Assembly (NCBI GenBank): GCA_035327565.1
Contig: DAOLDB010000005.1
Span: 53,800-117,799 of the forward strand
Origin: JABDLO01 sp035327565
GTDB taxonomy: Bacteria; Bacteroidota; Bacteroidia; Chitinophagales; Saprospiraceae
Length of the DNA stretch: 64,000 bases
Direction of reading: 5' to 3'
In this document: positions 10,319 through 17,746 of the stretch, piece after piece
Layout: each line of letters starts with the position of its first letter
Numbering within the stretch: the first letter of the stretch is position 1
Made by a program: the position numbers and the translations under genes
The notes under the pieces: model-generated
Seen by the model: the letters and a program-made list of their open reading frames with translations, nothing else
Told to the model about the DNA's origin: nothing
Databases searched by the model: none

Positions 10319-10487
10319 TGTGAGGTGATGAAAAAGGTAGACATGCCCTCCTGTCTCGGGGGTGGGGATAACACGATAAACACAGAATAACGGGTTGACC
10401 ACTGCATTCAGCGGGTCAATATTGACCCGATGAATTTGTTCTGATGCTAAGTGCCTCGTGGAGGTTCGAATCCTTCCCTTACAGCCA
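10319..10487 (+). ncRNA. tRNA-like RNA with giant structured variable arm
   Basis: A 169-nt sequence that folds as a tRNA cloverleaf at both ends. The 7-bp acceptor stem is TGTGAGG (10319-10325) with CCTTACA (10477-10483), followed by discriminator G and an encoded CCA (10485-10487). The D-arm is ATG/CAT with loop AAAAAGGTAGA, a tRNA-Leu-like loop. The anticodon arm is CCCTC-CTGTCTC-GGGGG, nominal anticodon GUC. The T-arm is GGAGG-TTCGAAT-CCTTC. Between anticodon and T-arms lie 97 nt instead of the usual 4-20. This insert folds further: GGGG/CCTC (10364-10367 with 10454-10457), CAC/GTG, CAGAATAA with TTGTTCTG (10383-10390, 10436-10443), and a hairpin with arms 10406-10420 and 10421-10435 around CGGGTCAATATTGACCCG. 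It has its own promoter and terminator. It is not tmRNA: no tag frame, no G3-U70, and an intact anticodon arm. A tRNA with a small intron or a Y-RNA-like tRNA mimic remain possible. Confidence 0.7.
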
Positions 10488-10543
10488 ACTTAAGCCGATC
10501 ATATAGCTTTTTAATGATCGAATGAATATTAACCATTTTATAG

Positions 10544-10580
10544 AAAAAGGCAAGTTCCTGCACGTGGAATTTGCCTTTTT
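10544..10580 (+). terminator. Rho-independent terminator of the tRNA-like RNA
   Basis: A 15-bp stem with one G-U pair: arms 10544-10558 and 10566-10580, core AAAAAGGCAA/TTGCCTTTTT, loop TGCACGT, ending in a T-run. A second weaker stem, CGATCAT/ATGATCG at about 10497-10521, lies between the CCA end and this terminator. Confidence 0.8.
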
Positions 10581-10716
10581 GTATTTAACATTGCATAAAA
10601 CTTATAGACTAAAATATGACAAATGGGAAAGAACCATTCTTTAGAAGATTATAAAATTGGGATTCATTCCTGTAATAAACTTGTTGGCACCTGAAAAAGA
10701 TGACGCCAAAACGGGC

Positions 10717-11847
10717 ATGATGAATAAAGAAACTGGAAAATTATATCAAAATATATTTGTTGCTGCAACCAGTCAACATGTTGGAAAAACCACTTCTACG
10801 CTTGGTTTGGTTTCTGCTTATATGAAGCGGGGTTTAAAAGTGGGCTACAGTAAACCAGTAGGTCAGAAATTTCTCGATGTAGCCAACATAAGAGTAGACA
10901 AAGACACTTTATTGTTTGCAGATTTGATCAATTTTGATATTGTTCCTGAAGTCCATAGTCCTGTTATATTGGGGAAAGGGGCTACCCAAAAATATCTGGA
11001 TAATCCGGAGCAATTTAATCTTGATGAAATATTAATTCACGCTCGTGAGAATCTCGAAAGCCAAAATGAATTAGTTATTTTTGAAGGGACGGGTCATCCC
11101 GGAGTAGGAAGCGTAGCCAACATTTCCAATGCAAGAGTTGCAAAGCTGATGAATGCTCAGGTAATTATGATTGTAGAAGGAGGAATAGGAAGTACAATTG
11201 ATATGCTTAATATGAGTACTGCTTTATTCAGAGAAGAAGAAGTGCCCATACTCGGAGTCATATTGAATAAGGTTCTTCCTGAAAAAATGGAAATGGTAAA
11301 AAATTATGTTGGGAAATGGCTTCATTCCAAAGGGATCCGTTTATTGGGACTTATGCCCTATGATAAATCACTGGCTTTTCCCCTGGTAGCGTCAGTATCC
11401 AAAGCAGTAGGAGGGGTAATAACCTACAACAGTGAGTTTGCCAGTAATAAGGTTGAAAGTATATTAGCCGGATCGTTGATTGATTTACAGGAATTAACAT
11501 CCTCACAGGATCTTTTACTTGTAGTAGATACAAAGTCAATAAATGATGCCATCAATAAAATCCGATCCATCAGTACTTTAAACGATATGGAATGTCCGCT
11601 TTCCGGTATTGTTGCAACCGGCCCTGGTAATATGGACGGTGAGACCTTACTTTATATCGAAGAAAATAAAATTCCCCTGGTAAGGACTAATCTGGATACC
11701 TACGGCGCGGTTATAAAAATAAGTAAGATTGAAGTTAAAATCAACAGAAGTACCCCCTGGAAAATCCAAAAAGCCATTAATCTTATTGAAGATAATGTAG
11801 ACCTCAATGAAATTATAAAGGCTGTCAGTATAAGGCAGCCGCTTTAG
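10717..11847 (+). CDS. BioD/Pta-N-like P-loop NTPase (DRTGG-type AAA protein)
   Basis: A P-loop protein of about 376 residues related to dethiobiotin synthetase and to the N-terminal regulatory region of long phosphate acetyltransferases. The Walker A motif is ATSQHVGKTTST (Lys24 with this start). The adjoining switch motifs VGYSKPVGQ and IFEGTGHPGVGSVANIS are typical of the BioD/CobQ-like fold. The C-terminal part (about residue 190 on) matches the DRTGG-type domain organisation found in this family, but not the acetyltransferase catalytic domain. The open frame begins at a TTG at 10657; I prefer the ATG at 10717 because family members begin a few residues before the P-loop strand. It is a single gene between the RNA terminator and an outer-membrane gene; the exact role is unknown. 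Confidence 0.72.
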   Translation: MMNKETGKLYQNIFVAATSQHVGKTTSTLGLVSAYMKRGLKVGYSKPVGQKFLDVANIRVDKDTLLFADLINFDIVPEVHSPVILGKGATQKYLDNPEQFNLDEILIHARENLESQNELVIFEGTGHPGVGSVANISNARVAKLMNAQVIMIVEGGIGSTIDMLNMSTALFREEEVPILGVILNKVLPEKMEMVKNYVGKWLHSKGIRLLGLMPYDKSLAFPLVASVSKAVGGVITYNSEFASNKVESILAGSLIDLQELTSSQDLLLVVDTKSINDAINKIRSISTLNDMECPLSGIVATGPGNMDGETLLYIEENKIPLVRTNLDTYGAVIKISKIEVKINRSTPWKIQKAINLIEDNVDLNEIIKAVSIRQPL

Positions 11848-11932
11848 AAGTATTTCAATATAGAAGCATATTTTATTTTCTATGATTTCTGGGACAATGT
11901 TCAGGGATGATTATTGAGATTATAAAAATTCA

Positions 11933-11963
11933 TTGGTTACAATCGTAAATTAGCGTTTCTTTG
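11933..11963 (+). promoter_or_regulatory. Promoter of the DUF5916 gene
   Basis: TTG at 11933-11935, a 20-bp spacer and TTTCTTTG at 11956-11963, one mismatch from TAnnTTTG. The predicted start near 11970 leaves about a 30-nt leader before the preferred ATG at 12002. Confidence 0.5.
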
Positions 11964-12001
11964 CACCGGGTTTTTTAATGTCATTTTACCATTGCAGCTT
12001 T

Positions 12002-14221
12002 ATGAAGTGGAATTTAAAGATTTTATGGTTGATCAGTGTTATGCCTTTTTTATCCTATGGGCAAAGCAGTCGATTCCCTCAGAGATCTTTCCAGGTTAAC
12101 TTGACTGAAGATGATATTAAAATTGACGGATTTCTCAATGAAGATATCTGGTTGCAGGCTGAGCCTATTGGCCATTTTTACCAAAATTTTCCAGAGGATT
12201 CTATCCTGGCAGAGCACAATACAGAGATTAAAATGGTGTATACGAATGATGCATTGTACATTGGGGTTGTATGTAAAACTGCTGGAAATTATTATGTAAC
12301 TCCCTCACTAAAAAGGGATTTCAGGGCAGGAGGAAACGATAACATCACTTTGATTTTTGATGCTTTCAACGATGGTGCTAATGCTTTCTTTTTTGGTGTA
12401 AATCCATTTGGAGTTATGAGAGAAGGGTTGATATCAAACGGAGGGCAAGTATTAAGTGATTTTTCAGTCAGTTGGGACAATATCTGGTCATGCAGAACGA
12501 GTATAGGCGATCAGGAGTGGGTAGCAGAAATCAGAATTCCATTTTCGACTTTTCGTTTCAACAATGGTTCAACTAAATGGCGATTCAACTCATACCGGTT
12601 CGACATGCAAACCTATGAAAGATCCACCTATGTTCGTATACCCCGGAATCAATGGATATTTTCATTGGCATATATGGCTGATCTGCATTGGCAAGAACCG
12701 CTCGAAGGCAGTGGAACCCCTGTCACAGTTATACCTTATCTGGCCGGAGCAACTTCAAGAGATTATTTTGCCGGAACCCCTTCCAATACAAGTTTTTCAT
12801 TTGGTGCCGATTTTAAAATAGCGGTTACGCCGGGCTTGAACTTAGACCTTACAGTCAATCCTGATTTTTCTCAAGTGGAAGTGGATCAACAAATCACCGA
12901 CCTCAGTCGTTTCGAGATATTTTTTCCTGAACGGCGTCAATTTTTTCTTGAAAATGCAGACCTCTTCAGTTCTTTTGGATTTGACAGAATCAATCCATTC
13001 TTTTCGCGAAGAATTGGGGTGGCTATTGATACACTCACAGGGGTGCCTGTACAGAATACCATTTATGGGGGTGCCAGACTAAGTGGCAAACTCAATGAGA
13101 ATTGGAGGTTGGGATTAATGACGATGCAAACGGCTAAAGAGGATGCATTTAATCTGCCGGCATTTAATTATTCTGTGGCATCTCTCCAACGTCGTTTAGG
13201 TGCCCGATCATTTGGTGGAGTAATTATGGTCAATAAGCAAAATTTTCAAAAGAATGATGGAGTTGATAACTACAACAGGGTGTTTGGATTGGACTATAAC
13301 CTGGCAACCAACGATAATAGATGGTCGGGTAAAACATTTCTGCATAAAAGCTTCAGTGCGGGGGAATCGGGTAATGATTGGTCTCATGGTCTGAGGCTGG
13401 TTCGAAACCAAAAATCCTATCAGGTAGACTGGAATCATGAATATGTGGGTGAAAACTATAATGCTGAAGTAGGATTTATACAAAGAACCGGATATGGTAG
13501 AATTAATCCGGAATTTAAACTGTTTTTTTATTCACCTACCGGATATCTGAATTGGCATGGCCCGATTGTCGGGTTAGAGCAGATATGGCAATCTGGATTT
13601 GGAATGACTGACCAAAGAATTTACGCAGGGTATGGAATTTCAGGTTCTGACAATTCCAACATTGAATTATCAATGAACAGAGAGTATATTTTTCTTTTCA
13701 GTGACTTTGATCCAACAGGAACAGAATCAGAACCTTTGCGGACAGGTACTGATTATACATACTATTATTTTACAGGGAGTTATAATTCAGATCAAAGCAA
13801 ATCGTTTTACTTTAACACAAGCCTTTTTACCGGAGAGTATTTTGCAGGATTGCGTTTTGGAGTTTTTGGGGACCTGAATTACCGCTGGCAACCGTTTGCG
13901 ATTTTTGGTTTGCGATTTGCAGTAAACTATTTTAATATGGATCATTTGCCTGGCTGGAATTCAACGATCTTGTTGGGGCCAAATCTGGAATTGACTCTTA
14001 GCAGAAAACTATTCATTAATACTTTCCTTCAATATAATAGTCAATCAGAAAATACCAATATCAATGTGCGCTTACAGTGGAGGTTTGCCCCTGTTTCTGA
14101 TTTTTTTCTGGTATGGACGGAGAACTACTTTACCCATAGCGGAAATCCATCGGATCGCTTTGCTTTTGATATCACAAATCGATCCATTGTAGCAAAGGTT
14201 ACCTATTGGCTGAACATTTAG
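12002..14221 (+). CDS. CBM9-like/DUF5916 outer-membrane protein
   Basis: A protein of about 739 residues with a cleavable signal peptide (MKWNLKILWLISVMPFLSYG), a CBM9-like N-terminal domain (about residues 20-190, including IKIDGFLNEDIW and EIKMVYTNDALYIGVVC), and a long beta-strand-rich C-terminal DUF5916 region expected to form an outer-membrane barrel. The family mark NPDFSQVEVDQQ followed by FFPERRQFFLENADLF is present. Such proteins are common in Bacteroidota; their substrate is not established. The frame is open from an ATG at 11978, but the ATG at 12002 places the signal peptide at the N-terminus, so I chose it. The TonB-receptor-like gene follows 89 bp downstream on the same strand. 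Confidence 0.85.
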   Translation: MKWNLKILWLISVMPFLSYGQSSRFPQRSFQVNLTEDDIKIDGFLNEDIWLQAEPIGHFYQNFPEDSILAEHNTEIKMVYTNDALYIGVVCKTAGNYYVTPSLKRDFRAGGNDNITLIFDAFNDGANAFFFGVNPFGVMREGLISNGGQVLSDFSVSWDNIWSCRTSIGDQEWVAEIRIPFSTFRFNNGSTKWRFNSYRFDMQTYERSTYVRIPRNQWIFSLAYMADLHWQEPLEGSGTPVTVIPYLAGATSRDYFAGTPSNTSFSFGADFKIAVTPGLNLDLTVNPDFSQVEVDQQITDLSRFEIFFPERRQFFLENADLFSSFGFDRINPFFSRRIGVAIDTLTGVPVQNTIYGGARLSGKLNENWRLGLMTMQTAKEDAFNLPAFNYSVASLQRRLGARSFGGVIMVNKQNFQKNDGVDNYNRVFGLDYNLATNDNRWSGKTFLHKSFSAGESGNDWSHGLRLVRNQKSYQVDWNHEYVGENYNAEVGFIQRTGYGRINPEFKLFFYSPTGYLNWHGPIVGLEQIWQSGFGMTDQRIYAGYGISGSDNSNIELSMNREYIFLFSDFDPTGTESEPLRTGTDYTYYYFTGSYNSDQSKSFYFNTSLFTGEYFAGLRFGVFGDLNYRWQPFAIFGLRFAVNYFNMDHLPGWNSTILLGPNLELTLSRKLFINTFLQYNSQSENTNINVRLQWRFAPVSDFFLVWTENYFTHSGNPSDRFAFDITNRSIVAKVTYWLNI

Positions 14222-14310
14222 CCCATTGGTAGAAATTATAGCTTGCCTTATCTATATTTTAAAACCTCATAGTTTTTATACCGTTACTTTTACCAACAGT
14301 AAAGCACTTT

Positions 14311-16785
14311 ATGAAAAAAATATTTCAACTCATTATCTTATGCTTGTTGATTCAAACAACTTCCTGGGCTCAATTTCCTATGATGGGAAACCAATCTTCT
14401 ATCAAAGGTAGAATTTCAGGAGTTTTACAAGATTCTTTAACCGGTGAGACCATCCCTTATGCATCGGTTGTATTGAAAAGAGCAGGAAATGACCGAATCC
14501 TTAATGGTGTCATCAGTGATGACTCAGGACTATTTCGATTTAATGATGTTGCAGTTGGAAAATATGATATATTCATAAGCTTTCTGGGTTATGAAGAAAA
14601 ATCAATACCAGGAATAGAAACCACAGGCAGGAGCCCGGATTTAAATCTGGGTATAATATATATGATCACGGATGCTTTACTCCTGGATGAAGTTCAGGTG
14701 ACGGAGCAGCGTTCACTTATAGAGAATCAGGTTGACAAATTGGTTTTCAATGCTGAGCAAGATGCTTCTTTAGCGGGAGGAGATGCCACCGATGTTTTGA
14801 GGAAAGTACCTACTCTATCCGTAGATTTGGATGGAAATGTTTCATTGAGAGGGTCTCAAAATGTTCAAATTTTGATTAATGGTAAACCTTCCGGGATGTT
14901 TTCCAGTAATGTAGCAGATGCTCTTCGAATGTTTCCGGCTGACCAGATTAAAAGAGTGGAAGTGATCACATCCCCTTCAGCTAAATACGATGGTGAAGGA
15001 AGTGCAGGGATAATTAATATTGTTACCAAACGGGATCAGTTGGAGGGAATCGCCGGAAATATAAATACCTCTATTGGAAACATTCAGAATAATGCAAATT
15101 TTGGTTTGAATGCAGGTAAAGGTAGATTTGGTCTCACTACCAACGGAGGAGTCTTTTATTCCCGTCCGGTAAATGCCATTAATCAATTTCAGAGAGAACA
15201 AACCATCAATGGCTTAACCAGTTCTATTGAAACCGATGGAACCAACCGTACTTCCCGGCTTGGATTTAATGGATCGTTGAATGCCTTTTACGATATTAAT
15301 GCTTATCATGCAATCAACACCTCGGCAAGTCTCAGGGGCTTTGGTTTTAGAACCGATGGAGTAATTAATGGGAATTTAGTGGATAACATTAGAAATTTTA
15401 CTGATGTATATACAAGAGATAATGAAGGTACTACATTGAATTCCGGATTTGACTGGTCTACTGATTATACTATAAAATTTCCTGGAAAGGAAGGTAGAGA
15501 ACTGGTCTTTGGATACCAATTATCAGGAAATGTTAATAATCAGGATTTTAGATTTACTGAATTACACGATAACCCCTTTCTGAATCGAAGGGAGAGGCAG
15601 GACAATGAAGGATTGAATCTTGAATCTACTATTCAAATTGATTATACTCATCCTTTTGCCAAGGCCAGCAAGCTGGAAATTGGTGCAAAAGCTATACTTC
15701 GTGACATTGACAGCGATTACAGGTTTGATGTTTTTAATGAAAACAATGGCCTATATGAATTTGACAATGCCCGTTCCAACCTGTTTTTTTATGACCAGGA
15801 TGTGTATGCCGGTTACGTCAACATGTCAACCATCATAGCTAAAAAATATTCTCTTTCAACAGGACTGAGATATGAACGAACCGATATTGCCGGTCTCTTT
15901 CAACAAGGTGAAGGTCAATTTGATAATGGTTATAACAGCTTTTTACCCAATATAACTGTATCAAGAAATTTAAAGAATTTCAGAACATTAAAAGCAAGTT
16001 ATAACCGGAGAATCCAGAGACCATCATTGAGATTTGTCAATCCATTCAACAATTCAGTTGAAATTTATAACCAAACAGTAGGAAACCCTTATCTCGATCC
16101 GGAGTTGGTAGATCAATTTGAATTGACTTACAATTTCAATTTTAAAGGGTTTACATTTTTTACATCAGCATTTCACCGCATTACTAAAGGCATCATTGAG
16201 CAAATTGTAGGCGTACAAAGCGGTATTTCTATTAATACTTTTGACAATGTAGGCACTAACCATTCAACAGGATTAAATCTTTTTACCAGTAAAACCATCA
16301 GTGGACTTACTGTAAGAGGAGGAGGAAATTTCTTTCAATATAATGGGTCCGGTGTTGTAAATGGTGAAAGATTGCAGACTAAAAGTTTTCAGTACAATTT
16401 GTTCTTTAATGGAGATATAAAGATTACAGGTTCAATAAAAGCTGATTTTTTTGGATTTTTCAGAGCACCTAACCAGAATCTGCAAGGAGTTACTCCGGCA
16501 TTTTCCATTTGGGGTTTTGGGATCAGAAAGGATTTTAAAAATTCAGGAATTGGCATTCGCGTTATTCAACCTGAAAGAGCCAATCAGGACTTTTATTCTG
16601 AATTGAGAGGATCAAATTTTGTACAAACCAGTTTATTTAGCGTACCCTTCCGGTCCTTTGGAATCAACTACAGATATAAATTTGGTAAAGTTGACTTTAA
16701 AGAAAGACGCTCAAAAGTAACAAATAAAGATTTAAAGGAAGGGGGTGATGCAATGCAACAGGGAGGAGCGGGCAACTCAAATTAG
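14311..16785 (+). CDS. TonB-receptor-like outer-membrane beta-barrel protein
   Basis: An 824-residue outer-membrane protein. It has a signal peptide (MKKIFQLIILCLLIQTTSWA), a carboxypeptidase-regulatory-like domain (about residues 30-115, ISGVLQDSLTGETIPYASVVL), a plug domain (about 125-225, with DVLRKVPTLSVDLDGNVSLRG and VQILINGKPSGM), and a C-terminal barrel of the OMP_b-brl_3 type. This domain order is typical of Bacteroidota TonB-dependent-receptor relatives. No SusD partner gene is adjacent, so a polysaccharide-utilisation role is not supported; iron, peptide or structural roles are all possible. A strong terminator begins 49 bp after the stop. The low-complexity tail (EGGDAMQQGGAGNSN) is unusual for a barrel, which normally ends in an aromatic residue. 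Confidence 0.85.
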   Translation: MKKIFQLIILCLLIQTTSWAQFPMMGNQSSIKGRISGVLQDSLTGETIPYASVVLKRAGNDRILNGVISDDSGLFRFNDVAVGKYDIFISFLGYEEKSIPGIETTGRSPDLNLGIIYMITDALLLDEVQVTEQRSLIENQVDKLVFNAEQDASLAGGDATDVLRKVPTLSVDLDGNVSLRGSQNVQILINGKPSGMFSSNVADALRMFPADQIKRVEVITSPSAKYDGEGSAGIINIVTKRDQLEGIAGNINTSIGNIQNNANFGLNAGKGRFGLTTNGGVFYSRPVNAINQFQREQTINGLTSSIETDGTNRTSRLGFNGSLNAFYDINAYHAINTSASLRGFGFRTDGVINGNLVDNIRNFTDVYTRDNEGTTLNSGFDWSTDYTIKFPGKEGRELVFGYQLSGNVNNQDFRFTELHDNPFLNRRERQDNEGLNLESTIQIDYTHPFAKASKLEIGAKAILRDIDSDYRFDVFNENNGLYEFDNARSNLFFYDQDVYAGYVNMSTIIAKKYSLSTGLRYERTDIAGLFQQGEGQFDNGYNSFLPNITVSRNLKNFRTLKASYNRRIQRPSLRFVNPFNNSVEIYNQTVGNPYLDPELVDQFELTYNFNFKGFTFFTSAFHRITKGIIEQIVGVQSGISINTFDNVGTNHSTGLNLFTSKTISGLTVRGGGNFFQYNGSGVVNGERLQTKSFQYNLFFNGDIKITGSIKADFFGFFRAPNQNLQGVTPAFSIWGFGIRKDFKNSGIGIRVIQPERANQDFYSELRGSNFVQTSLFSVPFRSFGINYRYKFGKVDFKERRSKVTNKDLKEGGDAMQQGGAGNSN

Positions 16786-16833
16786 AATATACTGTCTATA
16801 ATAAGATCTAACCTTTAAGTATTCATTTTTTTT

Positions 16834-16867
16834 CAAATGGCCTCACTCAAGAGGCCATTTGTTTTTG
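16834..16867 (+). terminator. Rho-independent terminator after the beta-barrel gene
   Basis: A perfect 11-bp stem, CAAATGGCCTC (16834-16844) with GAGGCCATTTG (16851-16861), loop ACTCAA, followed by TTTTTG. Confidence 0.85.
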
Positions 16868-16952
16868 ATTGTCAACCAACAATGTAAGGATTTGTGGGAA
16901 AATTTGAATGAATGACAAAAGAGTATTGGCATGATTTTTCTAAAAACGAAAA

Positions 16953-16977
16953 GGCTTTCCTGTGCAACAGAAAAGCC
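16953..16977 (-). terminator. Rho-independent terminator of rpsU
   Basis: On the minus strand GGCTTTTCTGT pairs with ACAGGAAAGCC around a TGC loop. One pair is G-U on the minus strand but A-C on the plus strand, so it is stronger as a minus-strand terminator. A T-rich tail follows on that strand. Confidence 0.75.
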
Positions 16978-17009
16978 ATAAATTATATTTTAATTTTGGA
17001 AAAGCTAAA

Positions 17010-17201
17010 TTATAACTGTCCGCCAAAGTTCTTTTGACGATAGACGGCACTCAGAATTTCATTTCTTCTTTTCACAGAAGGTTTTTCAAAGTTCCTTCTC
17101 TTCCTCAATTCTTTGATCATTCCGGTCGCCTGAAACTTTCTTTTGTAACGCTTGAGTGCCCTGTCGATGGACTCGTCTTCCTTAATTTGAATAATAAGCA
17201 T
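17010..17201 (-). CDS. rpsU: 30S ribosomal protein bS21
   Basis: A 63-residue basic protein matching bS21, the small-subunit protein near the anti-Shine-Dalgarno end of 16S rRNA. The features MLIIQIKEDESIDRALKRYK and KELRKRRNFEKPSVKRR are diagnostic, and the length is the usual one for Bacteroidota. It is monocistronic: a well-formed promoter lies directly upstream (17226-17256, minus) and a terminator directly downstream (16953-16977, minus). Confidence 0.95.
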   Translation of the reverse strand: MLIIQIKEDESIDRALKRYKRKFQATGMIKELRKRRNFEKPSVKRRNEILSAVYRQKNFGGQL

Positions 17202-17225
17202 AAAGATGTTTTTATTTTAGCAGCG

Positions 17226-17256
17226 CAAAGATAAATCGGACTTATTATATCTACAA
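17226..17256 (-). promoter_or_regulatory. Promoter of rpsU
   Basis: Read on the minus strand: TTG (17256-17254), a 20-bp spacer, TATCTTTG (17233-17226). This is an exact match to the Bacteroidota consensus. The start would fall around 17219, giving a leader of about 18 nt. Confidence 0.75.
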
Positions 17257-17679
17257 CATCTTTGTGAAATTTTTAATAAAAAATAAATGCAATGAAAGGC
17301 TTTTTAAATCTTTTATTGGGACTCTGTTTTATTCTCTCAATTAACCCAATGAAGACAATGTATTTTATTCAAATAAATTTGTAATGGGTGTTATTCTTCA
17401 TATGCATTGCAATAAAGGAGCGGAATGTATACTTCTGGAATCATCTAAGCGATCTTTAGTCACCAGGATACTGCTCTTCTTCGAATGAAGCATTGAAAAC
17501 ATCAATGAATTTGTGATTATATTGTTCTACTTATTTATTTAACAGTACTGAATTTTGAAACTATGCTATTCCTATTGACTGATGATTTTTTATTAGAATA
17601 AAATATACTTAAAGTAAATATATTTATTGGAGTAAAAAGTTTAATTTCAATCATATAGGTATAATTATACATGAATATA
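17257..17679. other. Intergenic region with operator half-sites
   Basis: About 420 bp of AT-rich DNA with no credible gene. Near its right end are an imperfect palindrome around ACTTAAAGT (about 17603-17619) and another half-site, AGTAAAA (about 17632). Both resemble the arms of the palindrome at 17700-17718. Confidence 0.4.
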
Positions 17680-17718
17680 TTGATTTATAATATAAAAATA
17701 TTTAACTTTGAGTTAAAT
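17680..17718 (+). promoter_or_regulatory. Promoter with overlapping TetR-type operator
   Basis: TTG at 17680-17682, a 20-bp spacer and TAACTTTG at 17703-17710 form a consensus Bacteroidota promoter for the acyl-CoA dehydrogenase. The -7 box lies inside the palindrome ATTTAACTTTGAGTTAAAT (17700-17718; 8-bp arms around TTG). A protein bound here would block the promoter. A 17-bp sequence matching this at 15 positions occurs at 23134-23150 near a TetR-family gene. That TetR is the cognate repressor is inference. Confidence 0.65.
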
Positions 17719-17746
17719 TATTAAAAAAGTTAAATTCAGGACCATC

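Noticed and set aside
10319..10487. tmRNA (ssrA) or ordinary tRNA-Asp
   Set aside because: The acceptor stem lacks the G3-U70 pair, no tag peptide or pseudoknot ring is seen and 169 nt is too short for tmRNA. A normal tRNA-Asp would not have a tRNA-Leu-type D-loop or a 97-nt variable region.
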